A stretch of 64,000 nt of DNA from Rhizobium oryziradicis (GTDB lineage Bacteria > Pseudomonadota > Alphaproteobacteria > Rhizobiales > Rhizobiaceae), in the NCBI RefSeq assembly GCF_001939045.1, contig NZ_MKIM01000033.1:186001-250000 (forward strand), in the 5' to 3' direction. Both the position numbers and the translations under genes were made by a program. Within the stretch, counting starts at the first letter, position 1; every line of letters starts with the position of its first letter. Below the pieces are notes generated by a model. That model was not told the DNA's origin. It did no database searches and worked only from the letters and a program-made list of their open reading frames with translations. Of this stretch, positions 36,193 to 46,454 are shown one piece after another.

Positions 36193-37113
36193 TCAAAAAA
36201 GCATTGAAAAGCCGATGACAGGGCCGTGTTGTGTTACGCTCCAGCGAAAGGGGCGACTGCCATCAAAATCTTTGCCCTGATAATCCTGATAGAGGACACG
36301 ATAGCCAGCGCGCAGGATTGTGGGATTGCCGGCCATCATCGTTCTGTAGCCAAGATAGCTCTGCGCATTCACGCTGATCTTTGATCCGGTTCCAAAGCCT
36401 CCGACATCGACTTCAGAAAACAGGTTCCATCTGTCGGTAAGATCATAGTTCAGCCGTGTGCCAACAAACGGATCAGTCCAATTGGAATGCCGATCCAGCC
36501 GAACACCCAGCGCCGAAACACTGGCCTCAAGTTGCGTCCAGCGGATACCTGCGGTGGGTTGAATAGACATTGTTCTGGGCTTGCCAAACAGGGTATTTCC
36601 GGCAAGCTCGCTCTCATAAGCGGTGAAAAATGCACCAGCTGAGAGCGTCGTCGTCTTGATATCCAGTCCAACTTTATTGCCAAGCAGATTTTCGCTCTGA
36701 CTTGTTCTCACATACTGGCCATCAAAATAGGCCCCAAATCTATCATTGGTAATCTCGACATTCCCCATCACAGCAAAATCGAGATGGTTGAAAATGTCAG
36801 AGAATGGAACGTTCACATCCGTGTCAAATCCAGCAAGCGTGCCATTGCCGTTCAGGGAGGCGGTCCAAATGTAAGGACTGATAACAAGTGTCCAGTCCTT
36901 TTGGTCTGTGGTCGAAACCGGGTTCACATCGGCACTCTGAGCCATGTTGGGCAAAACCGCAAACATGGCAAAGTTGAGTATAATGGCAAGCGAAGAACAC
37001 AAGCGAGACAATAGGCTGACTCCGGCTAACACGACAATCCGTCGAAAAATTCGTAAAATCAAATTTACGAAGAGAGACATACGAAGCAAGAAATAAAAAT
37101 AAGACGATGTCAT
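36193..37113 (-). CDS. Outer-membrane beta-barrel protein with signal peptide
   Basis: The 306-residue protein has a long hydrophobic N-terminus ending near AVLPNMAQSA (cleavage expected there), then alternating beta strands such as WTLVISPYIWTASLNG, GRWTQLEASVSALGVR-like and GPVIGFSMLF, whose last Phe fits an outer-membrane barrel. It may be a small porin or structural protein; the family is not certain. The start is unclear because no ribosome site is seen; ATG 37080 is an alternative. Confidence 0.7.
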   Translation of the reverse strand: MTSSYFYFLLRMSLFVNLILRIFRRIVVLAGVSLLSRLCSSLAIILNFAMFAVLPNMAQSADVNPVSTTDQKDWTLVISPYIWTASLNGNGTLAGFDTDVNVPFSDIFNHLDFAVMGNVEITNDRFGAYFDGQYVRTSQSENLLGNKVGLDIKTTTLSAGAFFTAYESELAGNTLFGKPRTMSIQPTAGIRWTQLEASVSALGVRLDRHSNWTDPFVGTRLNYDLTDRWNLFSEVDVGGFGTGSKISVNAQSYLGYRTMMAGNPTILRAGYRVLYQDYQGKDFDGSRPFRWSVTQHGPVIGFSMLF

Positions 37114-37189
37114 TTATAAACGGAAAACGTGATTTTCTTGATAGAATGACGTCTTACCGTTATTCTTGCGTGTATTTATTCTGAGTGCA

Positions 37190-37774
37190 TTACTTTGATA
37201 AAAGCATGTAGGAAACCGGATTATCCGGGCAAAGCCCGGTTGAGCATTCCAGCACGGTGGAAACACCATTGGCCAAAGCCAGAAAAGCAGCCACTGCAAT
37301 GATGATGAGGCTGAGTTTTGCTTGCCATGACGTTGCAAAACCACGATCAGCCAAAGTGTGTGCGGCACCTGCGGCATGTTGATGCGAAAACTGGCTGTCG
37401 AAAAGCATCAGCACGGCACCACCCAGAATGATCAGCGCATAGACAACAAAAGCCCAGGTGTAAAAATGCAGGCCCATGATAGCATCGCCATAGGTGCCGG
37501 TGCCCGGCACGATATGCAGCAAGGTATGGCGGGCGGATATGACGGCTCCGAAAAACGCCGAAAGCATCATCACGGCATAATGACTGGGACGTATGCCGAA
37601 CTTCAAATTCAAGGCCAGCCCAAAAGCCGCACCGAGAAAACCAACGCGCTCGAGAATGCACAACGGACAGGGCATATCGCCGTACACGATTTGGTCAAAA
37701 AACGCGACAACAAGAACCAGACTGACAGCCAGCAGGCCAACAGCATTGAGAAACCGGGAAAAACTGATGCTCAT
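37190..37774 (-). CDS. dsbB: Disulfide bond formation protein, DsbB family
   Basis: The 194-residue inner-membrane protein has four helices and the first redox pair CPLC in YGDMPCPLCILERVG. The later Cys residues of DsbB are seen only as ECSTGLC near the C-terminus. ATG 37774 has AAGGGG upstream. It reoxidises a DsbA-like partner, not seen here. It starts 10 bp after the DUF5993 stop. Confidence 0.88.
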   Translation of the reverse strand: MSISFSRFLNAVGLLAVSLVLVVAFFDQIVYGDMPCPLCILERVGFLGAAFGLALNLKFGIRPSHYAVMMLSAFFGAVISARHTLLHIVPGTGTYGDAIMGLHFYTWAFVVYALIILGGAVLMLFDSQFSHQHAAGAAHTLADRGFATSWQAKLSLIIIAVAAFLALANGVSTVLECSTGLCPDNPVSYMLLSK

Positions 37775-37784
37775 GGTTTGCCCC

Positions 37785-37940
37785 TTAAAGCACAATATTC
37801 AGAGGATCTGTCGCATGCAACCTGAACAGCACCAGAAGGCACAGCACGGAAACCGCCCAGAACATCAAAGCTGCAAGACGCCGATTGGCGAACAAGCAGA
37901 TAAAAGCGGCGAATAATGCAAAGAACGGCGTGCTCATCAT
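37785..37940 (-). CDS. DUF5993-type small membrane protein
   Basis: The 51-residue protein begins MMSTPFFALFAAFICLFANR and ends HATDPLNIVL, a hydrophobic pattern and tail typical of DUF5993 proteins next to DsbB genes. An upstream in-frame start is possible. It probably associates with DsbB in the membrane; its role is not known. Confidence 0.75.
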   Translation of the reverse strand: MMSTPFFALFAAFICLFANRRLAALMFWAVSVLCLLVLFRLHATDPLNIVL

Positions 37941-38102
37941 GGTGAAATGCCCCGATTTTTCACGATATGGGAGCGCGTCTCGTAGGGGTGTTAGCCTTCC
38001 GATAGAGCAACGCGCACCAACACCGAAACTCATGCCCGTATTGGTGATGGGGTGCGTGCCGCGCGTTTGCTCAAACGCACGGCGCGCAAGGTTTACAGTT
38101 GT

Positions 38103-39311
38103 TTACTTGCTATCGAACCAGATTTTCCACTGCGGGACGGCGGTTGCAAAAGTGCCGCGATGGGTGGTTTTTCCGGTCGAGACCGCTTCAACATTGGTAT
38201 TTCCCGAACCCATGGATTGGGCGTAGGTCATTGCCATGCGGCCAACGCCGGTGGTGATGGCTTCGTCGGTTTCACCATAGTAGTTGCGCACCGGAGATTT
38301 GATCACCCAACGATAGGATTGCGCATTGGCTATCAACTTGCCGAAGGCCGAGTTCGCAAAATAATGAGGATCGAAATACTCGGGACGGATCAGCTTATGA
38401 AGATCCGTTGTGATATCGGCGGGATTAAACGGCTGACGATCATAGGCCTTTTTAGCAATGTCATAATATTCGTCGGTCAGCAGTGAATGGGCAAGACCCG
38501 GAATGCCGTAATAATTCTCATAGGCAAACGACGAAAGGATCATGATGCTGTTCAGCCAGACCGCGTCAAACTTGCGTGGATAGACCAGAAAGCCTTCCAT
38601 CAAAGCATAGACATCCAGCGGAGCGCTGGCTGTTGCGGCACCATCTACCTTGAGACCAACCATTTCGAGCTTTTCCAGCATGGCCATGGTGACAAACCCG
38701 CCTTGTGACCAGCCTGCCAGAAACAGCTTGTCGCTCGACAGCTTCATATCGGCCAGCACAGCTCGGCTGGCGACAACGAGATCATAGGTGGCCTGCTGAT
38801 GGCTGCCTTTAACCATATAACCTTCAGGTTCGGTTGAAATGCCAAGACCAAAATAATCGGCGCCGATCAGCATGTAACCCTGGCCAGCAAACTGGGCGAT
38901 CATCAGCTGTGTCTCAGGCGACTGCTCGGCAAAGGATGGAACCTGTTGTTTGCCATAGACAGTGCCATGCTGATAGGACACGGTTGGAAACGACTTGCCG
39001 TCTGTATCCGGTACAGCCAGCAGGCCCGATGTCACGGTGGGCTTGTTACCCATTTCCGGAATAACCGAGTTATAGGTGATCCGATAAAGCCGAACAGCGT
39101 TGCGCGCTGGCGTATAGGGCACGGTAATCCCGGCAAATTCGGGCGTATCAACCTTCAAGATCTTGTTGAGCTGATCCACATCCCAACGCGCCAGAAATTC
39201 ATACTTGATGCCGTTGCTCACGTCGATCGGACCCTTTTGGGTCGCAAAGCTGGGCGACATTCCAAGTAGAAATAGCACGGCAGCGAGCACTGCACGTATA
39301 AAAAGCGACAT
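38103..39311 (-). CDS. Secreted alpha/beta hydrolase, secretory-lipase-like
   Basis: The 402-residue protein has a signal peptide (MSLFIRAVLAAVLFLLGMSPSFA) and the nucleophile elbow FLAGWSQGGFVT. Conserved GADYFGLG and PVRNYYGETDEAI lines follow, in the order seen in the secretory lipase family. It probably acts in the periplasm or outside on esters. The ATG at 39311 was chosen for the signal peptide. Confidence 0.8.
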   Translation of the reverse strand: MSLFIRAVLAAVLFLLGMSPSFATQKGPIDVSNGIKYEFLARWDVDQLNKILKVDTPEFAGITVPYTPARNAVRLYRITYNSVIPEMGNKPTVTSGLLAVPDTDGKSFPTVSYQHGTVYGKQQVPSFAEQSPETQLMIAQFAGQGYMLIGADYFGLGISTEPEGYMVKGSHQQATYDLVVASRAVLADMKLSSDKLFLAGWSQGGFVTMAMLEKLEMVGLKVDGAATASAPLDVYALMEGFLVYPRKFDAVWLNSIMILSSFAYENYYGIPGLAHSLLTDEYYDIAKKAYDRQPFNPADITTDLHKLIRPEYFDPHYFANSAFGKLIANAQSYRWVIKSPVRNYYGETDEAITTGVGRMAMTYAQSMGSGNTNVEAVSTGKTTHRGTFATAVPQWKIWFDSK

Positions 39312-39571
39312 TTTTCTTCCCTCTCCATGAGAAAATACGATTGTATTGCTCATGATTTAAGCGATACAAATCGGTTCCGTGTCACATTTTCAAATTTCCA
39401 TTAATAATTTATAACAAATGAAATAAAATAATATTCCATAATGACTTTTCAAAATAGAAATATCGAAGATGACATCGTTAAAATTCGCTTTTCATTGAAA
39501 TGAGCGAAAAACTCTCGCTTCATAGTTAATGTCATTCGCTCTGTGTCCCTGTTTAACAACGGAGCATTGTA

Positions 39572-41770
39572 CTATTGCGAAACGTTATTGGCAGCCAAAG
39601 GCACGGCTATCGATGCCGCCGCAGCCTCCACAACGTTATTGTTGCCATGCCGAACAACAACGGCATTGGAGGCAAGGTTCAAGCCTGCCGCTTTATATCC
39701 TTCGAGCAGTCGCTTGATACCTTCGCGTTTGATGACGCTGGGATTGCCCGGCCGTGACGTAAACTTGAACCGAATGACCATGGAATTTTCAGTGATGTCC
39801 TGAATGCCCTGCATTTTGAGCGGAAGGAGAAATTCGCTGCCGAATTCCGGGTGCTCCAGCAGACCCAGACCGACTTTCTTTGTCACTTTCCGGATGGTTT
39901 CCAGATCTGCATCGCGATCGAAGTGAAGCTCGAACTTAATCGTTCCCCAATCGCGGCTGAAATTTGTGACAGCAGCAATCTGGCCAAACGGAATGGTATG
40001 AATCGGCCCGTTCTGATGCCTCAACCTGACAGACCGAAGTGAGATTTGCTCGACTGTGCCTTTCAGCTTGCCCGTATCAATATATTCGCCAATGCGAAAA
40101 GCGTCTTCGGCCAGAAAGAAAATGCCCGACACCACATCTTTGACCAAGGTTTGCGAACCAAAGGAAAGGGCAAGACCCAAAACGCCAAAACCCGCGATCA
40201 TCGGTGCAACATCAACACCGAGGGACGACAAGGTGACAAGACAGGCAACGGAAATGACAGCACCGAGCACAAGATTTCGCACAACGGGCAAAATGGTTGA
40301 AAGACGGCTTGTTGTCTCCTCCGCTGCATCATCGTCCTGGCCCGGCAGTTTCACGCCTTTTTGCGGCGAAACGGCTTCAAAATACTTCCAGCAAAAGCTG
40401 CAAACAAACCAGCTGATGACAATGGCGATGCCGAATTGACGGATATGGCTTAACCAATTGGCCGGCACCATGCCCGCACTTTCCAGCAGAGGCCGCCACA
40501 GCGTAATGATCAGCTGTATGCCGAGAATCCAGCAGGCTCCCACAAGCGGAACACGCATGGCCCAAAGCGATGCGGAAAACACGCAAGGTCCGTGCCTGGC
40601 GGCATGCTGATCACCAAAGTGGCGAAACAGGGCCGAAATGCCCAGGCCCAGTTTGGGCATTGCCAAGCACACCAATTGGCTTACTCCGGCGACACTGGCC
40701 CAAACCAGATTTTGGGATGTGCCAACAACAACAAAGCCGAGCAACCATATCAACAAGGCTGAAGCAGCAAAAAAATAAACAGTGGCCAAACCGGCGGCGC
40801 GCATCGGTCTATTGGGCTGCTTGCCAGCAAAAACGCTAGCAATATCCTTATGGCCCAAAGCCAGCCAGACAAGCTTATAGAGGGTGAGAACGGTGGAGCC
40901 GAGCAGATGCCACCCTTGCGCAGTCATGGGGTCTAGGCCGCGTGTATCAGCAAGACTGAGGAATGTTTCAATACAGCCGGAGAGCGTGCCAAAGCCAATT
41001 GTCATGGCCAGATGCCAGCGCGGATTGGCAATATCCAGCAAGGGACCGGAGGATGCGTTGCGGCAAAACAAAAGACGGGCGGCAGCCGTAAAAAAAGCCG
41101 TCATAACAATGATATGAAGCAGACCGGCAGCAATATAGCGCGCAAACGGTGCACCGGCAAACGATTGATCCATGCTGTGCCGTGTTATCGCCCAAAACGC
41201 CAGCAGAGCACACAGATCGCCCATCAGCCGCAATGCCGCAATCCAGGCTTTGGCAAGGGGTGAGTGATCGGATCGGGTATCAGACGTAAAGCGTCTGAAA
41301 AGCAGAATGAAACAAGCGGCCGCCGCAATGCCGAACAAAAATGAGGTTATGACACCGTAACCGGTATCGGTCAGGCTTGCCTCTTCGTTCGACAAGATAA
41401 GCCTGCTGTTATGAAAAGCGGCAGGTAGACCGTATAGACCGATAAGAGCAATGGAGGCCGCGCGTGTCACGGTGGCCTGGATGCTGCCATAGGCAGAGGC
41501 CATCATATCATTCTTCATGACGCCACCACCCGCCGCGACGATCGCAGGGGCAGCCGTTCCATCCCATGTGACAAGAACGGGCTTACCCGCCGCTCGGGCA
41601 GAGCCCAGAGACTCTCCAATCTGGCTCAAGGTTTGATCCGAAGAAACGGGGAGTGTAACCACATTCTCTGCGGCATAACCGGGCAATGAGTTCAATATCG
41701 AAAAGATCGCAGCCGCAAGCCACACGATGACAACAAAGCCTTGGACTTGAGTTCGCACCCGCTCATACAT
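39572..41770 (-). CDS. Large MscS-family mechanosensitive channel
   Basis: The protein is about 732 residues. A signal-like start is followed by a long N-terminal part with about ten helices. The MscS core is clear: APMIAGFGVLGLALSFGSQTLVKDVVSGIFFLAEDAFRIGEYI, then the beta domain with GTVEQISLRSVRLRHQNG and IPFGQIAAVTNFSRDW. It releases solutes under osmotic shock. The ATG at 41770 is preferred over a TTG at 41818. Confidence 0.9.
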   Translation of the reverse strand: MYERVRTQVQGFVVIVWLAAAIFSILNSLPGYAAENVVTLPVSSDQTLSQIGESLGSARAAGKPVLVTWDGTAAPAIVAAGGGVMKNDMMASAYGSIQATVTRAASIALIGLYGLPAAFHNSRLILSNEEASLTDTGYGVITSFLFGIAAAACFILLFRRFTSDTRSDHSPLAKAWIAALRLMGDLCALLAFWAITRHSMDQSFAGAPFARYIAAGLLHIIVMTAFFTAAARLLFCRNASSGPLLDIANPRWHLAMTIGFGTLSGCIETFLSLADTRGLDPMTAQGWHLLGSTVLTLYKLVWLALGHKDIASVFAGKQPNRPMRAAGLATVYFFAASALLIWLLGFVVVGTSQNLVWASVAGVSQLVCLAMPKLGLGISALFRHFGDQHAARHGPCVFSASLWAMRVPLVGACWILGIQLIITLWRPLLESAGMVPANWLSHIRQFGIAIVISWFVCSFCWKYFEAVSPQKGVKLPGQDDDAAEETTSRLSTILPVVRNLVLGAVISVACLVTLSSLGVDVAPMIAGFGVLGLALSFGSQTLVKDVVSGIFFLAEDAFRIGEYIDTGKLKGTVEQISLRSVRLRHQNGPIHTIPFGQIAAVTNFSRDWGTIKFELHFDRDADLETIRKVTKKVGLGLLEHPEFGSEFLLPLKMQGIQDITENSMVIRFKFTSRPGNPSVIKREGIKRLLEGYKAAGLNLASNAVVVRHGNNNVVEAAAASIAVPLAANNVSQ

Positions 41771-41963
41771 GTTGCAGCACCGCCTTGATATATTTCTGCA
41801 AGAATCAATGCTGTACAATTTACTAAACTCGATTGGACTTCAAATAATAAAGCAAGATTTTATTTGGATAACGAACAGTGATACCGGTCGTGTTGCGAAG
41901 TCCGAAGAGGCACGCAGGTAGATTATTTTGGTCATTCACCGTCCAGCCGCCTGAAAAGCCGAA

Positions 41964-42294
41964 GCCGTTCTCCAACCACAGCATGGCCTCGAAACTGGCA
42001 ATCGTTCGCCGCGCCGTGTTGAAGGATTGGAAGCCACGCTTTGCGAACATTTCTTCCAAGTCTCGATAGTTGAGCGGATAACGCAAATACCAACTGACTG
42101 CCAGCACGATCAGCCACGCCTCGAAATGCCGTCCCTTGAACCGCAGGACCGCGTAGCGAAATAATCCTTTGATTGGTGCTTCAACTTTTCGGCAGTGGCA
42201 TTCAAAATCATGGGCTCGCTCCGCAATTTTCGAAGCAGCAAATTCCATGCATATGGGCAACATACGGTTAAGATCGAAAATTTGCGACAGGCCC
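41964..42294 (-). pseudogene. Internally deleted IS6-family transposase with its left end
   Basis: A terminal repeat (minus strand GGGCCTGTCGCAAA at 42281-42294) is followed by an open frame in which the start of an IS6 transposase (IKGLFRYAVLRFKGRHFEAWL, LRYPLNYRDLEEMFAKRG) joins directly to its C-terminal part (FNTARRTIASFEAM). The catalytic DDE core between them is missing, so it cannot transpose. The open frame runs on to 41823 without homology. Confidence 0.85.
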
Positions 42295-42401
42295 GTCCGA
42301 AGTACCAAACAAGCGTCTTAAGTTCGAAACGAATAAGATTGAAATTTCTAAGAAAAATTTGTAAGTATGATTGTCAGAAATAAAAAGAGAAATGCTCGTG
42401 A

Positions 42402-43409
42402 ATGCGCTGGATTATCCATATCGGAGCCCCCAAAACCGGATCCACGGCGATCCAGCGTTTTCTATTTGAAAACAGGGCCATGCTGATTGAGCATGGCATA
42501 CTTTACCCTGAAGTCAGCATCCGAGGGTTCGGCCACCACGATCTGGCTTTTCTTTTGCATGGCCAGTATGCCAAATGGGCCACGCCTCAAGATCGTAGCT
42601 TAACAGATCTGCGTGACATTTTGCGCGGTATAGTTCTACCGTCAGCCGCTACGACGATACTGTTAAGCAGTGAAAATTTCTATGTCTATCCAAAGCCTAG
42701 CGCTCTGCGATCTTTGCTCGTGGAAGCTGGACTGCATTCCAGTGATGAGATTGTGATCGTATGCTACGTACGCCGTCAAGATGATGCGCATGTTTCATGG
42801 TATAATCAGTCGGTAAAGGCACAGGGAAATACGAGCAGTTTGAATACAACCATCATCCGCGAGCATGGTTTGTGGGACTATGCAACGCGATTGCAGCCAT
42901 GGGCAGATGAGTTCGGCATCAATTCCATACTGGTGCGTGACTACACGCCATTCAGTCAGAGAACCGCAGATATTCGTGATGACTTCCTGGCTATTCTCGG
43001 TGCAGACCGTGATCGGTTTCACCTGCCTGCAGGCAGGGAAAACGAACGGGTTAATCGTGATATATTGGCATTTCAGCGCTGGGTAAACCATCTCCCTCTC
43101 TCGGCGAAAAAAAAACGGCGTTACCACAAACAACTGATCGAATTAACCGCAGCAAGTGAAGGCGCGCAGTTTTTTGACGACACACCGCTCCTGTCTTTAG
43201 CTGCTCGCGAGACATTATTGGCGTCTTATGCCGCAAGCAATGCCGTTTTGGCCAAGATGTATCTGAAGCAAGAAACAATATTCGACCCTCTGGAAGAAAA
43301 AGACATCGCCGCGGGAACAGCGCTCTCAGGGCTGACGATCCGAAAAATTTTTCGTATCCTTGCTTGGATCGCCGGTTTCCGTAATTCTTTTCAAACCATT
43401 CCCCGGTGA
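42402..43409 (+). CDS. Sulfotransferase-like protein
   Basis: The 335-residue protein has the PAPS-binding loop signature IHIGAPKTGSTAIQRFLFENR at its start and SSENFYVYPK and a conserved basic YVRRQDDAHVSWYNQSVK later, as in sulfotransferase-fold proteins. It could move sulfate onto a glycan. It is first in a run of coupled genes to 48906. The end is coupled to the methyltransferase. Confidence 0.75.
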   Translation: MRWIIHIGAPKTGSTAIQRFLFENRAMLIEHGILYPEVSIRGFGHHDLAFLLHGQYAKWATPQDRSLTDLRDILRGIVLPSAATTILLSSENFYVYPKPSALRSLLVEAGLHSSDEIVIVCYVRRQDDAHVSWYNQSVKAQGNTSSLNTTIIREHGLWDYATRLQPWADEFGINSILVRDYTPFSQRTADIRDDFLAILGADRDRFHLPAGRENERVNRDILAFQRWVNHLPLSAKKKRRYHKQLIELTAASEGAQFFDDTPLLSLAARETLLASYAASNAVLAKMYLKQETIFDPLEEKDIAAGTALSGLTIRKIFRILAWIAGFRNSFQTIPR

Positions 43410-43414
43410 GGAAC

Positions 43415-44110
43415 ATGTCAGAAGACAGCAGCCTTTATCCAACGAAACATCATCCCGAATCCTGCGATCCCGATGACATTTGGCGGCAGGTCGGCCGAAC
43501 GACGTCGGGTAAACCTGTATCGTCCGATCAGATAGATCTTATCGTTAACGCCGCGAAGCAAAGGCTTTCCTTGAGCGAAGACGATATCCTGCTCGACCTC
43601 TGCTGTGGCAATGGTGCTTTGACCACTCACTTGTTTCAAAAATGTGCCGGTGGGCTTGGAGTGGACTATTCAGAATTCCTTATCGACGTCGCAAATCAGC
43701 GTTTCGTGAAAAGAGAATCTGAAGCCTATCTGCTGTATGATGCCCTGCATTACCTTCGCGCAGAAAATTGGCCAGATCGGTTTACAAAGGTTATGTGTTA
43801 TGGGGCATTCCCCTATTTTCCGGCCAAAGCAGCGTGTGAGATGCTAACGCAGATCAAGGACCGTTTTGCGAATGTCAGCACCGTCTTTCTTGGACAATTA
43901 CCAGACAAGACGCGCATATCGGCGTTCTACAGAGAGGGAATTCCGGCAGGCATTGAGGATAATCCAGGCGGAAAATTGGGAATGTGGCGCACGCCCGAAG
44001 AGATGATCGATCTAGCGAAAGCGGCAGGATGGAAGGCTGACTGCATCCGGATGCCGGACGCATTCTTTGCTGCACATTATCGCTTCGATGCCATTCTCAC
44101 CCGTATTTAG
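43415..44110 (+). CDS. SAM-dependent methyltransferase
   Basis: The 231-residue class I methyltransferase has motif I LLDLCCGNGALTTHLF and the next strands DYSEFLIDVANQRF and TKVMCYGAFPYFPAKAACEML. The start ATG at 43415 follows GTGAGG closely; a GTG at 43406 overlaps the previous stop. Its target is unknown but likely a sugar of the same glycan. Confidence 0.82.
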   Translation: MSEDSSLYPTKHHPESCDPDDIWRQVGRTTSGKPVSSDQIDLIVNAAKQRLSLSEDDILLDLCCGNGALTTHLFQKCAGGLGVDYSEFLIDVANQRFVKRESEAYLLYDALHYLRAENWPDRFTKVMCYGAFPYFPAKAACEMLTQIKDRFANVSTVFLGQLPDKTRISAFYREGIPAGIEDNPGGKLGMWRTPEEMIDLAKAAGWKADCIRMPDAFFAAHYRFDAILTRI

Positions 44111-44136
44111 ACGATCGCTGATGTTGAGCACGACCA

Positions 44137-45336
44137 ATGAACCTGACTGAAAAAACTGAGGATTTTGGACTGTTTGGCGGCCGGCCATTATTTCCGGAAG
44201 CCCGAACAACAGGTCAATTGGCAAACCGTGATCCCAACGCATTTTTTGCGATGATGTCTGGTGCTTTTGACCGTCGCCGGTTGAGCAATCAGGGGCCGCT
44301 TGTTGCGGAATTGGAAACGCAACTGAAAGTGCTTCATGGCACCAAACATGCCATCGCTGTCGCCAATGCCTGCTTTGCTCTCATTCTATCGATGCGTGCG
44401 CTCGCCAAACCCGGAGCACATCGGGTGGTTATGCCTTCGTTTACCTTTCGCGGACTACCGCATCTGGTCCGTTGGGCAGGGTTGGAACCTAAATATTGTG
44501 ATGTCGATCCCGTTCATCACACTCTCGCTCCCGAAGCTCTCGCACGTGCGATGGGGCCAGATGTCGCACTTGTACTGGCGGTCGATACCGCCAGCGCGCT
44601 TTGCGACATTGATGCTCTTGAGGCAATTACCCGATCTGCAGGTGTCTCTCTTCTTCTCGATTCCGTTTACGGCATCGGTGGCAGCTATGGTGAAGATCCT
44701 GTCGGTTCCCGCGGTGATGCGGCGGTATTCAGCCTCCATGCCACCAAGTTGTTAAACGGCTTCGAGGGTGGATATCTAACGACCAACGACGACAATCTAG
44801 CTGCCACGATGCTCCGTCAGCGGAACTTTGGCATAGGCGAAAGTGCGTTGATTGAGGACTGGGGGCTCAATGCAAAGCTTAACGAGATTCATGCCGCGCA
44901 GGCTCTTGCCAATCTGCCACATATCAATTGCGTCATGAGCGACAATCGGGCTCGCTTCGAGGCCTATCAAGACGCTTTTCGGGATATTTCATGGGTGAAC
45001 TTTGCCGACTACAGCCGCTCGCCAGGCAACTACAGCCTCGTTCTGCTGCAAGTAGGCCCAACGTCACCATATAGCCGCGATGATCTTATCAGGCTTTTAC
45101 GTGCGGAGAACGCTTTGGTTCGCTCATATTACTCCCCTCCCTTGCATTGGGTTGATCAGCAAACTCCTCGTGTGACGAACTTGCCCGCCACCGACAAAAT
45201 TTCGCGGGAGTTTATTCAGATGCCTGTCGGTGACCACACATCGATAGAGGATATTTGGCGATTGGGAGATTTTTTCAGGAGGCTCGATCGGCAGAGGATG
45301 AGTATCACAACGCGCATGATGAACGTGCTTTCATGA
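44137..45336 (+). CDS. DegT/DnrJ/EryC1-family PLP aminotransferase 1
   Basis: The 399-residue protein of the sugar aminotransferase family has the PLP Lys in FSLHATKLLNGFEGGYL and the aspartate in SLLLDSVYGIG, plus MPSFTFRGLPHLVRW. The enzyme adds an amino group to a nucleotide keto-sugar. The next gene encodes a paralogue. Confidence 0.88.
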   Translation: MNLTEKTEDFGLFGGRPLFPEARTTGQLANRDPNAFFAMMSGAFDRRRLSNQGPLVAELETQLKVLHGTKHAIAVANACFALILSMRALAKPGAHRVVMPSFTFRGLPHLVRWAGLEPKYCDVDPVHHTLAPEALARAMGPDVALVLAVDTASALCDIDALEAITRSAGVSLLLDSVYGIGGSYGEDPVGSRGDAAVFSLHATKLLNGFEGGYLTTNDDNLAATMLRQRNFGIGESALIEDWGLNAKLNEIHAAQALANLPHINCVMSDNRARFEAYQDAFRDISWVNFADYSRSPGNYSLVLLQVGPTSPYSRDDLIRLLRAENALVRSYYSPPLHWVDQQTPRVTNLPATDKISREFIQMPVGDHTSIEDIWRLGDFFRRLDRQRMSITTRMMNVLS

Positions 45337-46454
45337 AGGAAATTTTGTCCCCACTGCATGTTGGACAGATGAATCTACCATCCAATGAAGCATTTCGAGC
45401 TGCTTTCGAAGGAATTTTCGCACGTCGTCACTATGCCAATCACGGCCCCTTGGAACAGCACCTCGATAAGGCTTTAGCGGAACACTTTCAGGTTCGTCAT
45501 GCCATCAGTGTGGTGAATGGAACCGTGGCGCTAATCCTCTTGCTCAAGGCGCTCGACATTCAGGGGGAAGTTATTACCCCTGCATTCACTTTCTCGGCTA
45601 CTGCGCAATCATTGCTGTGGGCTGGCCTAAAGCCGGTTTTCTGTGACGTGAATGTCGAGAGCCAGATGTTGACAGCGGCAGGCGTCACAAAAGCAATCAC
45701 CCCGGCAACCGTCGCGATTTTGGGTGTGCACATCTGGGGTAGAGCTTGTGATCCGATAGCTTTGGAAGAATTGGCCGCAGAGCGTGGCCTGAAGCTTATT
45801 TTCGATGCGGCCCATGCTACGTCGTGCACCTTCGCAGGGCGACGTATCGGAGGCTTTGGCGATGCCGAGATATTTTCCTTTCATGCCACCAAAGTGTTGA
45901 ATGGAGCGGAGGGCGGATGCATTACGACCAATAATGATGCTTTGGCCGCACGGCTGCGCGTGATGCGAAGTTTCCACGATGGTACTGGAGACCCCTCCGG
46001 CCTCTTGCGTATGAACGCTAAGATGTCGGAAGCCCAAGCCGCAATGACACTGCTAGGGCTTGATGCTATCGATGGATTCATCGCCGAAAATCGCGCGCGA
46101 TATGAGCGTTATCGCAAGAACCTCGCACACATCCCAGGTATCCGTTTCCTGCATCACGAGGGCTACGGCGAGAACAATTATCAATATGTTGTGTCACAAA
46201 TCGACGCGCAGGCCTTCGGTTTAACGTGCGACGCCTTAAGCAATGCGCTCCAAGCTCGGAACGTTCTTGTTCGCCGTTATTTTTCACCTGGGCTCCATAA
46301 GAGTCCACCATTTTCGGAGGAGAGGTGGAACTTGCCTGTCACTGATGATCTGTGCCGTTCTCTCCTCCAGTTCCCGTCCGGACAGGTGATCAACCTAGAG
46401 GATGTCGACGCAGTTTGCTCCCTGGTGCGTTCGCTTCAGGCTGGCACGCTATGA
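45333..46454 (+). CDS. DegT/DnrJ/EryC1-family PLP aminotransferase 2
   Basis: The 373-residue paralogue of the previous protein has FSFHATKVLNGAEGGCI (PLP Lys) and KLIFDAAHATSC (PLP Asp). The ATG at 45333 overlaps the previous stop by 4 bp (ATGA), which fixes the start. It probably supplies a second amino sugar or partners the first enzyme. Confidence 0.88.
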   Translation: MKEILSPLHVGQMNLPSNEAFRAAFEGIFARRHYANHGPLEQHLDKALAEHFQVRHAISVVNGTVALILLLKALDIQGEVITPAFTFSATAQSLLWAGLKPVFCDVNVESQMLTAAGVTKAITPATVAILGVHIWGRACDPIALEELAAERGLKLIFDAAHATSCTFAGRRIGGFGDAEIFSFHATKVLNGAEGGCITTNNDALAARLRVMRSFHDGTGDPSGLLRMNAKMSEAQAAMTLLGLDAIDGFIAENRARYERYRKNLAHIPGIRFLHHEGYGENNYQYVVSQIDAQAFGLTCDALSNALQARNVLVRRYFSPGLHKSPPFSEERWNLPVTDDLCRSLLQFPSGQVINLEDVDAVCSLVRSLQAGTL

